This document shows positions 12,644-27,210 of a stretch of DNA of 64,000 nucleotides, piece after piece. Position numbers and translations under genes: made by a program. Numbering within the stretch: the stretch's first letter is position 1; each line of letters starts with the position of its first letter. Below the pieces are notes generated by a model, which saw only the letters and a program-made list of their open reading frames with translations, had not been told where the DNA came from and did not search any database. The stretch comes from Hippasteria phrygiana (lineage: Eukaryota > Echinodermata > Asteroidea > Valvatida > Goniasteridae), in NCBI GenBank assembly GCA_037893225.1, contig JAZGUH010000626.1:434001-498000 (forward strand), read 5' to 3'.

Positions 12644-15600
12644 GCAATTATGAATGAGTAAAGCAAGTCATACCCTAGGGAATTTGACAGGCATGGAGCA
12701 ATAAATAGACGGTAACATGTACACAGATGTTGGCCGGAAAGAAAATAAACATTGCGAGGTTTGAATTTTCTCCACAAGTTTTAACTCTAAGAAGCCGCCG
12801 ATAATTGCAACATGTAGCGCCAGATCTAAGCTATCCATACATGTCAAAATTACTGAATTTGGTTGATATTTCATGCAATTATGAATGAGTAAAGCAAGTC
12901 CATACCCCAGGGAATTTGACATGCATGGAGCAATAAATAAGAGGTAATCTGCACACAGATGGTGGCCGGGAAGAAAATAAACATTGCGAGGTTTGAATTT
13001 TCTCCACAAGTGTTAACTCTAAGAAGCCGCCGATAATTGCAACATGTAGCGCCAGATCTAAGCTATCCATACATGTCAAAATTACTGAATTTGGTTTATA
13101 TTTCATGCAATTATGAATGAGTAAAGCAAGTCATACCCCAGGGAATTTGACAGGCATGGAGCAATAAATAGACGGTAACATGTACACAGATGTTGGCCGG
13201 AAAGAAAATAAACATTGCGAGGTTTGAATTTTCTCCACAAGTTTTAACTCTAAGAAGCCGCCGATAATTGCAACATGTAGCGCCAGATCTAAGCTATCCA
13301 TACATGTCAAAATTACTGAATTTGGTTTATATTTCATGCAATTATGAATGAGTAAAGCAAGTCATACCCTAGGGAATTTGACAGGCATGGAGCAATAAAT
13401 AGACGGTAACATGTACACAGATGTTGGCCGGAAAGAAAATAAACATTGCGAGGTTTGAATTTTCTCCACAAGTTTTAACTCTAAGAAGCCGCCGATAATT
13501 GCAACATGTAGCGCCAGATCTAAGCTATCCATACATGTCAAAATTACTGAATTTGGTTGATATTTCATGCAATTATGAATGAGTAAAGCAAGTCCATACC
13601 CCAGGGAATTTGACATGCATGGAGCAATAAATAAGAGGTAATCTGCACACAGATGGTGGCCGGGAAGAAAATAAACATTGCGAGGTTTGAATTTTCTCCA
13701 CAAGTGTTAACTCTAAGAAGCCGCCGATAATTGCAACATGTAGCGCCAGATCTAAGCTATCCATACATGTCAAAATTACTGAATTTGGTTTATATTTCAT
13801 GCAATTATGAATGAGTAAAGCAAGTCATACCCCAGGGAATTTGACAGGCATGGAGCAATAAATAGACGGTAACATGTACACAGATGTTGGCCGGAAAGAA
13901 AATAAACATTGCGAGGTTTGAATTTTCTCCACAAGTTTTAACTCTAAGAAGCCGCCGATAATTGCAACATGTAGCGCCAGATCTAAGCTATCCATACATG
14001 TCAAAATTACTGAATTTGGTTTATATTTCATGCAATTATGAATGAGTAAAGCAAGTCATACCCCAGGGAATTTGACAGGCATGGAGCAATAAATAGACGG
14101 TAACATGTACACAGATGTTGGCCGGAAAGAAAATAAACATTGCGCGGTTTGAATTTTCTCCACAAGTGTTAACTCTAAGAAGACGCCGATAATTGCAACA
14201 TGTAGCGCCAGATCTAAGCTATCCATACATGTCAAAATTACTGTATTTGATTTATATTTCATGCAATTATGAATGAGTAAAGCAAGTCATACCCTAGGGA
14301 ATTTGACAGGCATGGAGCAATAAATAGACGGTAACATGTACACAGATGTTGGCCGGAAAGAAAATAAACATTGCGAGGTTTGAATTTTCTCCCCAAGTTT
14401 TAACTCTAAGAAGCCGCCGATAATTGCAACATGTAGCGCCAGATCTAAGCTATCCATACATTTCAAAATTACTGAATTTGGTTTATATTTCATGCAATTA
14501 TGAATGAGTAAAGCAAGTCATACCCTAGGGAATTTGACAGGCATGGAGCAATAAATAGACGGTAACATGTACACAGATGTTGGCCGGAAAGAAAATAAAC
14601 ATTGCGAGGTTTGAATTTTCTCCACAAGTTTTAACTCTAAGAAGCCGCCGATAATTGCAACATGTAGCGCCAGATCTAAGCTATCCATACATGTCAAAAG
14701 TACTGAATTTGGTTGATATTTCATGCAATTATGAATGAGTAAAGCAAGTCCATACCCCAGGGAATTTGACATGCATGGAGCAATAAATAAGAGGTAATCT
14801 GCACACAGATGGTGGCCGGGAAGAAAATAAACATTGCGAGGTTTGAATTTTCTCCACAAGTGTTAACTCTAAGAAGCCGCCGATAATTGCAACATGTAGC
14901 GCCAGATCTAAGCTATCCATACATGTCAAAATTACTGAATTTGGTTTATATTTCATGCAATTATGAATGAGTAAAGCAAGTCATACCCCAGGGAATTTGA
15001 CAGGCATGGAGCAATAAATAGACGGTAACATGTACACAGATGTTGGCCGGAAAGAAAATAAACATTGCGAGGTTTGAATTTTCTCCACAAGTTTTAACTC
15101 TAAGAAGCCGCCGATAATTGCAACATGTAGCGCCAGATCTAAGCTATCCATACATGTCAAAATTACTGAATTTGGTTTATATTTCATGCAATTATGAATG
15201 AGTAAAGCAAGTCATACCCCAGGGAATTTGACAGGCATGGAGCAATAAATAGACGGTAACATGTACACAGATGTTGGCCGGAAAGAAAATAAACATTGCG
15301 AGGTTTGAATTTTCTCCACAAGTGTTAACTCTAAGAAGACGCCGATAATTGCAACATGTAGCGCCAGATCTAAGCTATCCATACATGTCAAAATTACTGT
15401 ATTTGATTTATATTTCATGCAATTATGAATGAGTAAAGCAAGTCATACCCTAGGGAATTTGACAGGCATGGAGCAATAAATAGACGGTAACATGTACACA
15501 GATGTTGGCCGGAAAGAAAATAAACATTGCGAGGTTTGAATTTTCTCCACAAGTTTTAACTCTAAGAAGCCGCCGATAATTGCAACATGTAGCGCCAGAT

Positions 15601-17267
15601 CTAAGCTATCCATACATGTCAAAATTACTGAATTTGGTTTATATTTCATGCAATTATGAATGAGTAAAGCAAGTCATACCCCAGGGAATTTGACAGGCAT
15701 GGAGCAATAAATAGAAGGTAATATGCACACAGATGTTGGCCGGAAAGAAAATAAACATTGCGAGGTTTGAATTTTCTCCACAAGTGTTAACTCTAAGAAG
15801 CCGCCGATAATTGCAACATGTAGCGCCAGATCTAAGCTATCCATACATGTCAAAATTACTGAATTTGGTTTATATTTCATGCAATTATGAATGAGTAAAG
15901 CAAGTCATACCCCATGGAATTTGACAGGCATGGAGCAATAAATAGACGGTAACATGTACACAGATGTTGGCCGGAAAGAAAATAAACATTGCGAGGTTTG
16001 AATTTTCTCCACAAGTTTTAACTCTAAGAAGCCGCCGATAATTGCAACATGTAGCGCCAGATCTAAGCTATCCATACATGTCAAAATTACTGAATTTGGT
16101 TTATATTTCATGCAATTATGAATGAGTAAAGCAAGTCATACCCTAGGGAATTTGACAGGCATGGAGCAATAAATAGACGGTAACATGTACACAGATGTTG
16201 GCCGGAAAGAAAATAAACATTGCGAGGTTTGAATTTTCTCCACAAGTTTTAACTCTAAGAAGCCGCCGATAATTGCAACATGTAGCGCCAGATCTAAGCT
16301 ATCCATACATGTCAAAATTACTGAATTTGGTTGATATTTCATGCAATTATGAATGAGTAAAGCAAGTCCATACCCCAGGGAATTTGACATGCATGGAGCA
16401 ATAAATAAGATGTAATCTGCACACAGATGGTGGCCGGGAAGAAAATAAACATTGCGAGGTTTGAATTTTCTCCACAAGTGTTAACTCTAAGAAGCCGCCG
16501 ATAATTGTAACATGTAGCGCCAGATCTAAGCTATCCATACATGTCAAAATTACTGAATTTGGTTTATATTTCATGCAATTATGAATGAGTAAAGCAAGTC
16601 ATACCCCAGGGAATTTGACAGGCATGGAGCAATAAATAGACGGTAACATGTACACAGATGTTGGCCGGAAAGAAAATAAACATTGCGAGGTTTGAATTTT
16701 CTCCACAAGTTTTAACTCTAAGAAGCCGCCGATAATTGCAACATGTAGCGCCAGATCTAAGCTATCCATACATGTCAAAATTACTGTATTTGGTTTATAT
16801 TTCATGCAATTATGAATGAGTAAAGCAAGTCATACCCTAGGGAATTTGACAGGCATGGAGCAATAAATAGACGGTAACATGTACACAGATGTTGGCCGGA
16901 AAGAAAATAAACATTGCGAGGTTTGAATTTTCTCCACAAGTGTTAACTCTAAGAAGACGCCGATAATTGCAACATGTAGCGCCAGATCTAAGCTATCCAT
17001 ACATGTCAAAATTACTGTATTTGGTTTATATTTCATGCAATTATGAATGAGTAAAGCAAGTCATACCCTAGGGAATTTGACAGGCATGGAGCAATAAATA
17101 GACGGTAACATGTACACAGATGTTGGCCGGAAAGAAAATAAACATTGCGAGGTTTGAATTTTCTCCACAAGTTTTAACTCTAAGAAGCCGCCGATAATTG
17201 CAACATGTAGCGCCAGATCTAAGCTATCCATACATGTCAAAATTACTGAATTTGGTTTATATTTCAT
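12644..17267. repeat. 4624-bp twenty-mer, copy A
   Basis: The order is Q D s, Q D s k g, Q D s k S C h, Q D'' t V S. Private markers include GCGCGG in the k at 14032-14262, TCAAAAGTACT in the Q at 14494-14724, CCATGG at 15912-15917 and ATTGTAACATG in the D'' at 16343-16574. All recur 4624 bp downstream. The only difference I found between copies is T at 12676 versus C at 17300, right at the left edge. Confidence 0.95.
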
Positions 17268-20200
17268 GCAATTATGAATGAGTAAAGCAAGTCATACCCC
17301 AGGGAATTTGACAGGCATGGAGCAATAAATAGACGGTAACATGTACACAGATGTTGGCCGGAAAGAAAATAAACATTGCGAGGTTTGAATTTTCTCCACA
17401 AGTTTTAACTCTAAGAAGCCGCCGATAATTGCAACATGTAGCGCCAGATCTAAGCTATCCATACATGTCAAAATTACTGAATTTGGTTGATATTTCATGC
17501 AATTATGAATGAGTAAAGCAAGTCCATACCCCAGGGAATTTGACATGCATGGAGCAATAAATAAGAGGTAATCTGCACACAGATGGTGGCCGGGAAGAAA
17601 ATAAACATTGCGAGGTTTGAATTTTCTCCACAAGTGTTAACTCTAAGAAGCCGCCGATAATTGCAACATGTAGCGCCAGATCTAAGCTATCCATACATGT
17701 CAAAATTACTGAATTTGGTTTATATTTCATGCAATTATGAATGAGTAAAGCAAGTCATACCCCAGGGAATTTGACAGGCATGGAGCAATAAATAGACGGT
17801 AACATGTACACAGATGTTGGCCGGAAAGAAAATAAACATTGCGAGGTTTGAATTTTCTCCACAAGTTTTAACTCTAAGAAGCCGCCGATAATTGCAACAT
17901 GTAGCGCCAGATCTAAGCTATCCATACATGTCAAAATTACTGAATTTGGTTTATATTTCATGCAATTATGAATGAGTAAAGCAAGTCATACCCTAGGGAA
18001 TTTGACAGGCATGGAGCAATAAATAGACGGTAACATGTACACAGATGTTGGCCGGAAAGAAAATAAACATTGCGAGGTTTGAATTTTCTCCACAAGTTTT
18101 AACTCTAAGAAGCCGCCGATAATTGCAACATGTAGCGCCAGATCTAAGCTATCCATACATGTCAAAATTACTGAATTTGGTTGATATTTCATGCAATTAT
18201 GAATGAGTAAAGCAAGTCCATACCCCAGGGAATTTGACATGCATGGAGCAATAAATAAGAGGTAATCTGCACACAGATGGTGGCCGGGAAGAAAATAAAC
18301 ATTGCGAGGTTTGAATTTTCTCCACAAGTGTTAACTCTAAGAAGCCGCCGATAATTGCAACATGTAGCGCCAGATCTAAGCTATCCATACATGTCAAAAT
18401 TACTGAATTTGGTTTATATTTCATGCAATTATGAATGAGTAAAGCAAGTCATACCCCAGGGAATTTGACAGGCATGGAGCAATAAATAGACGGTAACATG
18501 TACACAGATGTTGGCCGGAAAGAAAATAAACATTGCGAGGTTTGAATTTTCTCCACAAGTTTTAACTCTAAGAAGCCGCCGATAATTGCAACATGTAGCG
18601 CCAGATCTAAGCTATCCATACATGTCAAAATTACTGAATTTGGTTTATATTTCATGCAATTATGAATGAGTAAAGCAAGTCATACCCCAGGGAATTTGAC
18701 AGGCATGGAGCAATAAATAGACGGTAACATGTACACAGATGTTGGCCGGAAAGAAAATAAACATTGCGCGGTTTGAATTTTCTCCACAAGTGTTAACTCT
18801 AAGAAGACGCCGATAATTGCAACATGTAGCGCCAGATCTAAGCTATCCATACATGTCAAAATTACTGTATTTGATTTATATTTCATGCAATTATGAATGA
18901 GTAAAGCAAGTCATACCCTAGGGAATTTGACAGGCATGGAGCAATAAATAGACGGTAACATGTACACAGATGTTGGCCGGAAAGAAAATAAACATTGCGA
19001 GGTTTGAATTTTCTCCCCAAGTTTTAACTCTAAGAAGCCGCCGATAATTGCAACATGTAGCGCCAGATCTAAGCTATCCATACATTTCAAAATTACTGAA
19101 TTTGGTTTATATTTCATGCAATTATGAATGAGTAAAGCAAGTCATACCCTAGGGAATTTGACAGGCATGGAGCAATAAATAGACGGTAACATGTACACAG
19201 ATGTTGGCCGGAAAGAAAATAAACATTGCGAGGTTTGAATTTTCTCCACAAGTTTTAACTCTAAGAAGCCGCCGATAATTGCAACATGTAGCGCCAGATC
19301 TAAGCTATCCATACATGTCAAAAGTACTGAATTTGGTTGATATTTCATGCAATTATGAATGAGTAAAGCAAGTCCATACCCCAGGGAATTTGACATGCAT
19401 GGAGCAATAAATAAGAGGTAATCTGCACACAGATGGTGGCCGGGAAGAAAATAAACATTGCGAGGTTTGAATTTTCTCCACAAGTGTTAACTCTAAGAAG
19501 CCGCCGATAATTGCAACATGTAGCGCCAGATCTAAGCTATCCATACATGTCAAAATTACTGAATTTGGTTTATATTTCATGCAATTATGAATGAGTAAAG
19601 CAAGTCATACCCCAGGGAATTTGACAGGCATGGAGCAATAAATAGACGGTAACATGTACACAGATGTTGGCCGGAAAGAAAATAAACATTGCGAGGTTTG
19701 AATTTTCTCCACAAGTTTTAACTCTAAGAAGCCGCCGATAATTGCAACATGTAGCGCCAGATCTAAGCTATCCATACATGTCAAAATTACTGAATTTGGT
19801 TTATATTTCATGCAATTATGAATGAGTAAAGCAAGTCATACCCCAGGGAATTTGACAGGCATGGAGCAATAAATAGACGGTAACATGTACACAGATGTTG
19901 GCCGGAAAGAAAATAAACATTGCGAGGTTTGAATTTTCTCCACAAGTGTTAACTCTAAGAAGACGCCGATAATTGCAACATGTAGCGCCAGATCTAAGCT
20001 ATCCATACATGTCAAAATTACTGTATTTGATTTATATTTCATGCAATTATGAATGAGTAAAGCAAGTCATACCCTAGGGAATTTGACAGGCATGGAGCAA
20101 TAAATAGACGGTAACATGTACACAGATGTTGGCCGGAAAGAAAATAAACATTGCGAGGTTTGAATTTTCTCCACAAGTTTTAACTCTAAGAAGCCGCCGA

Positions 20201-21891
20201 TAATTGCAACATGTAGCGCCAGATCTAAGCTATCCATACATGTCAAAATTACTGAATTTGGTTTATATTTCATGCAATTATGAATGAGTAAAGCAAGTCA
20301 TACCCCAGGGAATTTGACAGGCATGGAGCAATAAATAGAAGGTAATATGCACACAGATGTTGGCCGGAAAGAAAATAAACATTGCGAGGTTTGAATTTTC
20401 TCCACAAGTGTTAACTCTAAGAAGCCGCCGATAATTGCAACATGTAGCGCCAGATCTAAGCTATCCATACATGTCAAAATTACTGAATTTGGTTTATATT
20501 TCATGCAATTATGAATGAGTAAAGCAAGTCATACCCCATGGAATTTGACAGGCATGGAGCAATAAATAGACGGTAACATGTACACAGATGTTGGCCGGAA
20601 AGAAAATAAACATTGCGAGGTTTGAATTTTCTCCACAAGTTTTAACTCTAAGAAGCCGCCGATAATTGCAACATGTAGCGCCAGATCTAAGCTATCCATA
20701 CATGTCAAAATTACTGAATTTGGTTTATATTTCATGCAATTATGAATGAGTAAAGCAAGTCATACCCTAGGGAATTTGACAGGCATGGAGCAATAAATAG
20801 ACGGTAACATGTACACAGATGTTGGCCGGAAAGAAAATAAACATTGCGAGGTTTGAATTTTCTCCACAAGTTTTAACTCTAAGAAGCCGCCGATAATTGC
20901 AACATGTAGCGCCAGATCTAAGCTATCCATACATGTCAAAATTACTGAATTTGGTTGATATTTCATGCAATTATGAATGAGTAAAGCAAGTCCATACCCC
21001 AGGGAATTTGACATGCATGGAGCAATAAATAAGATGTAATCTGCACACAGATGGTGGCCGGGAAGAAAATAAACATTGCGAGGTTTGAATTTTCTCCACA
21101 AGTGTTAACTCTAAGAAGCCGCCGATAATTGTAACATGTAGCGCCAGATCTAAGCTATCCATACATGTCAAAATTACTGAATTTGGTTTATATTTCATGC
21201 AATTATGAATGAGTAAAGCAAGTCATACCCCAGGGAATTTGACAGGCATGGAGCAATAAATAGACGGTAACATGTACACAGATGTTGGCCGGAAAGAAAA
21301 TAAACATTGCGAGGTTTGAATTTTCTCCACAAGTTTTAACTCTAAGAAGCCGCCGATAATTGCAACATGTAGCGCCAGATCTAAGCTATCCATACATGTC
21401 AAAATTACTGTATTTGGTTTATATTTCATGCAATTATGAATGAGTAAAGCAAGTCATACCCTAGGGAATTTGACAGGCATGGAGCAATAAATAGACGGTA
21501 ACATGTACACAGATGTTGGCCGGAAAGAAAATAAACATTGCGAGGTTTGAATTTTCTCCACAAGTGTTAACTCTAAGAAGACGCCGATAATTGCAACATG
21601 TAGCGCCAGATCTAAGCTATCCATACATGTCAAAATTACTGTATTTGGTTTATATTTCATGCAATTATGAATGAGTAAAGCAAGTCATACCCTAGGGAAT
21701 TTGACAGGCATGGAGCAATAAATAGACGGTAACATGTACACAGATGTTGGCCGGAAAGAAAATAAACATTGCGAGGTTTGAATTTTCTCCACAAGTTTTA
21801 ACTCTAAGAAGCCGCCGATAATTGCAACATGTAGCGCCAGATCTAAGCTATCCATACATGTCAAAATTACTGAATTTGGTTTATATTTCAT
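17268..21891. repeat. 4624-bp twenty-mer, copy B
   Basis: A direct tandem copy of the preceding segment with the same twenty monomers and the same private variants at +4624 (for example CCATGG at 20536-20541). The near identity implies a recent duplication, or an assembly duplication. Confidence 0.95.
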
Positions 21892-22353
21892 GCAATTATG
21901 AATGAGTAAAGCAAGTCATACCCCAGGGAATTTGACAGGCATGGAGCAATAAATAGACGGTAACATGTACACAGATGTTGGCCGGAAAGAAAATAAACAT
22001 TGCGAGGTTTGAATTTTCTCCACAAGTTTTAACTCTAAGAAGCCGCCGATAATTGCAACATGTAGCGCCAGATCTAAGCTATCCATACATGTCAAAATTA
22101 CTGAATTTGGTTTATATTTCATGCAATTATGAATGAGTAAAGCAAGTCATACCCTAGGGAATTTGACAGGCATGGAGCAATAAATAGACGGTAACATGTA
22201 CACAGATGTTGGCCGGAAAGAAAATAAACATTGCGAGGTTTGAATTTTCTCCACAAGTTTTAACTCTAAGAAGCCGCCGATAATTGCAACATGTAGCGCC
22301 AGATCTAAGCTATCCATACATGTCAAAATTACTAAATTTGGTTTATATTTCAT
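21892..22353. repeat. s-L linker dimer
   Basis: Two monomers between the 4624-bp duplication and the six-mer block. The L monomer (TAAATTT) precedes Q D t V E here just as it does at 2468-2698. Confidence 0.85.
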
Positions 22354-23740
22354 GCAATTATGAATGAGTAAAGCAAGTCATACCCTAGGGAATTTGACAG
22401 GCATGGAGCAATAAATAGACGGTAACATGTACACAGATGTTGGCCGGAAAGAAAATAAACATTGCGAGGTTTGAATTTTCTCCACAAGTTTTAACTCTAA
22501 GAAGCCGCCGATAATTGCAACATGTAGCGCCAGATCTAAGCTATCCATACATGTCAAAATTACTGAATTTGGTTGATATTTCATGCAATTATGAATGAGT
22601 AAAGCAAGTCCATACCCCAGGGAATTTGACATGCATGGAGCAATAAATAAGAGGTAATCTGCACACAGATGGTGGCCGGGAAGAAAATAAACATTGCGAG
22701 GTTTGAATTTTCTCCACAAGTGTTAACTCTAAGAAGCCGCCGATAATTGCAACATGTAGCGCCAGATCTAAGCTATCCATACATGTCAAAATTACTGAAT
22801 TTGGTTTATATTTCATGCAATTATGAATGAGTAAAGCAAGTCATACCCCAGGGAATTTGACAGGCATGGAGCAATAAATAGACGGTAACATGTACACAGA
22901 TGTTGGCCGGAAAGAAAATAAACATTGCGAGGTTTGAATTTTCTCCACAAGTTTTAACTCTAAGAAGCCGCCGATAATTGCAACATGTAGCGCCAGATCT
23001 AAGCTATCCATACATGTCAAAATTACTGTATTTGGTTTATATTTCATGCAATTATGAATGAGTAAAGCAAGTCATACCCTAGGGAATTTGACAGGCATGG
23101 AGCAATAAATAGACGGTAACATGTACACAGATGTTGGCCGGAAAGAAAATAAACATTGCGAGGTTTGAATTTTCTCCACAAGTGTTAACTCTAAGAAGAC
23201 GCCGATAATTGCAACATGTAGCGCCAGATCTAAGCTATCCATACATGTCAAAATTACTGTATTTGGTTTATATTTCATGCAATTATGAATGAGTAAAGCA
23301 AGTCATACCCTAGGGAATTTGACAGGCATGGAGCAATAAATAGACGGTAACATGTACACAGATGTTGGCCGGAAAGAAAATAAACATTGCGAGGTTTGAA
23401 TTTTCTCCTCAAGTTTTAACTCTAAGAAGCCGCCGATAATTGCAACATGTAGCGCCAGATCTAAGCTATCCATACATGTCAAAATTACTGAATTTGGTTT
23501 ATATTTCATGCAATTATGAATGAGTAAAGCAAGTCATACCCTAGGGAATTTGACAGGCATGGAGCAATAAATAGACGGTAACATGTACACAGATGTTGGC
23601 CGGAAAGAAAATAAACATTGCGAGGTTTGAATTTTCTCCACAAGTGTTAACTCTAAGAAGACGCCGATAATTGCAACATGTAGCGCCAGATCTAAGCTAT
23701 CCATACATGTCAAAATTACTGTATTTGGTTTATATTTCAT
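22354..23740. repeat. 1387-bp six-mer HOR (Q D t V E V), displaced copy
   Basis: Same order and sequence as 4086-5472, offset by 18268 bp. It is preceded by L, as is the first six-mer at 2699, but only one six-mer stands before the Q' D' block here, against two at the left. This indicates gain or loss of one full 1387-bp unit. Confidence 0.92.
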
Positions 23741-26054
23741 GCAATTATGAATGAGTAAAGCAAGTCATACCCTAGGGAATTTGACAGGCATGGAGCAATA
23801 AATAGACGGTAACATGTACACAGATGTTGGCCGGAAAGAAAATAAACATTGCGAGGTTTGAATTTTCTCCACAAGTTTTAACTCTAAGAAGCCGCCGATA
23901 ATTGCAACATGTAGCGCCAGATCTAAGCTATCCATACATGTCACAATTACTGAATTTGGTTGATATTTCATGCAATTATGAATGAGTAAAGCAAGTCCAT
24001 ACCCCAGGGAATTTGACATGCATGGAGCAATAAATAAGAGGTAATCTGCACACAGATGGTGGCCGGGAAGAAAATAAACATTGCGAGGTTTGAATTTTCT
24101 CCACAAGTATTAACTCTAAGAAGCCGCCGATAATTGCAACATGTAGCGCCAGATCTAAGCTATCCATACATGTCAAAATTACTGAATTTGGTTTATATTT
24201 CATGCAATTATGAATGAGTAAAGCAAGTCATACCCCAGGGAATTTGACAGGCATGGAGCAATAAATAGACGGTAACATGTACACAGATGTTGGCCGGAAA
24301 GAAAATAAACATTGCGAGGTTTGAATTTTCTCCACAAGTTTTAACTCTAAGAAGCCGCCGATAATTGCAACATGTAGCGCCAGATCTAAGCTATCCATAC
24401 ATGTCAAAATTACTGTATTTGGTTTATATTTCATGCAATTATGAATGAGTAAAGCAAGTCATACCCTAGGGAATTTGACAGGCATGGAGCAATAAATAGA
24501 CGGTAACATGTACACAGATGTTGGCCGGGAAGAAAATAAACATTGCGAGGTTTGAATTTTCTCCACAAGTGTTAACTCTAAGAAGACGCCGATAATTGCA
24601 ACATGTAGCGCCAGATCTAAGCTATCCATACATGTCACAATTACTGTATTTGGTTTATATTTCATGCAATTATGAATGAGTAAAGCAAGTCATACCCTAG
24701 GGAATTTGACAGGCATGGAGCAATAAATAGACGGTAACATGTACACAGATGTTGGCCGGAAAGAAAATAAACATTGCGAGGTTTGAATTTTCTCCACAAG
24801 TTTTAACTCTAAGAAGCCGCCGATAATTGCAACATGTAGCGCCAGATCTAAGCTATCCATACATGTCAAAATTACTGAATTTGGTTGATATTTCATGCAA
24901 TTATGAATGAGTAAAGCAAGTCCATACCCCAGGGAATTTGACATGCATGGAGCAATAAATAGACGGTAACATGTACACAGATGTTGGCCGGAAAGAAAAT
25001 AAACATTGCGAGGTTTGAATTTTCTCCACAAGTTTTAACTCTAAGAAGCCGCCGATAATTGCAACATGTAGCGCCAGATCTAAGCTATCCATACATGTCA
25101 AAATTACTGCATTTGGTTGATATTTCATGCAATTATGAATGAATAAAGCAAGTCCATACCCCAGGGAATTTGACATGCATGGAGCAATAAATAGAAGGTA
25201 ATATGTACACAAATGTTGGCCGGAAAGAAAATAAACATTGCGAGGTTTGAATTTTCTCCACAAGTGTTAACTCTAAGAAGCCGCCGATAATTGCAACATG
25301 TAGCGCCAGATCTAAGCTATCCATACATGTCAAAATTACTGAATTTGGTTGATATTTCATGCAATTATGAATGAGTAAAGCAAGTCCATACCCCAGGGAA
25401 TTTGACATGGATGGAGCAATAAATAGACGGTAACATGTACACAGATGTTGGCCGGAAAAAAAATAAACATTGCGAGGTTTGAATTTTCTCCACAAGTTTT
25501 AACTCTAAGAAGCCGCCGATGATTGCAACATGTAGCGCCAGATCTAAGCTATCCATACATGTCAAAATTACTGAATTTGGTTTATATTTCATGCAATTAT
25601 GAATGAGTAAAGCAAGTCATACCCCAGGGAATTTGACAGGCATGGAGCAATAAATAGACGGTAACATGTACACAGATGTTGGCCGGAAAGAAAATAAACA
25701 TTGCGAGGTTTGAATTTTCTCCACAAGTTTTAACTCTAAGAAGCCGCCGATAATTGCAACATGTAGCGCCAGATCTAAGCTATCCATACATGTCAAAATT
25801 ACTGAATTTGGTTTATATTTCATGCAATTATGAATGAGTAAAGCAAGTCATACCCTAGGGAATTTGACAGGCATGGAGCAATAAATAGACGGTAACATGT
25901 ACACAGATGTTGGCCGGAAAGAAAATAAACATTGCGAGGTTTGAATTTTCTCCACAAGTTTTAACTCTAAGAAGCCGCCGATAATTGCAACATGTAGCGC
26001 CAGATCTAAGCTATCCATACATGTCAAAATTACTGTATTTGGTTTATATTTCAT
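23741..26054. repeat. Ten-monomer block (Q' D' t W Q N1 N2 N3 s T)
   Basis: The first eight monomers match 5473-7324 at offset 18268. I found two differences over the shared 3239 bp: T at 6115 (left copy only) and A at 25212 (right copy only, ACAAATG for ACAGATG). After N3 the copies diverge: s T here, t V E V at the left. Confidence 0.92.
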
Positions 26055-27210
26055 GCAATTATGAATGAGTAAAGCAAGTCATACCCTGGGGAATTTGACA
26101 GGCATGGAGCAATAAATAGACGGTAACATGTACACAGATGTTGGCCGGAAAGAAAATAAACATTGCGAGGTTTGAATTTTCTCCACAAGTTTTAACTCTA
26201 AGAAGCCGCCGATAATTGCAACATGTAGCGCCAGATCTAAGCTATCCATACATGTCACAATTACTGAATTTGGTTGATATTTCATGCAATTATGAATGAG
26301 TAAAGCAAGTCCATACCCCAGGGAATTTGACATGCATGGAGCAATAAATAAGAGGTAATCTGCACACAGATGGTGGCCGGGAAGAAAATAAACATTGCGA
26401 GGTTTGAATTTTCTCCACAAGTATTAACTCTAAGAAGCCGCCGATAATTGCAACATGTAGCGCCAGATCTAAGCTATCCATACATGTCAAAATTACTGAA
26501 TTTGGTTTATATTTCATGCAATTATGAATGAGTAAAGCAAGTCATACCCCAGGGAATTTGACAGGCATGGAGCAATAAATAGACGGTAACATGTACACAG
26601 ATGTTGGCCGGAAAGAAAATAAACATTGCGAGGTTTGAATTTTCTCCACAAGTTTTAACTCTAAGAAGCCGCCGATAATTGCAACATGTAGCGCCAGATC
26701 TAAGCTATCCATACATGTCAAAATTACTGTATTTGGTTTATATTTCATGCAATTATGAATGAGTAAAGCAAGTCATACCCTAGGGAATTTGACAGGCATG
26801 GAGCAATAAATAGACGGTAACATGTACACAGATGTTGGCCGGGAAGAAAATAAACATTGCGAGGTTTAAATTTTCTCCACAAGTGTTAACTCTAAGAAGA
26901 CGCCGATAATTGCAACATGTAGCGCCAGATCTAAGCTATCCATACATGTCACAATTACTGTATTTGGTTTATATTTCATGCAATTATGAATGAGTAAAGC
27001 AAGTCATACCCTAGGGAATTTGACAGGCATGGAGCAATAAATAGACGGTAACATGTACACAGATGTTGGCCGGAAAGAAAATAAACATTGCGAGGTTTGA
27101 ATTTTCTCCACAAGTGTTAACTCTAAGAAGACGCCGATAATTGCAACATGTAGCGCCAGATCTAAGCTATCCATACATGTCAAAATTACTGTATTTGGTT
27201 TATATTTCAT
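26055..27210. repeat. Five-monomer block (Q' D' t W0 V)
   Basis: The Q' here starts CCCTGGGG (G at 26088), otherwise a marker of E monomers. W0 (26749-26979) carries GGTTTAAA. The block bridges the displaced copy and the 3005-bp duplication. Confidence 0.85.
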
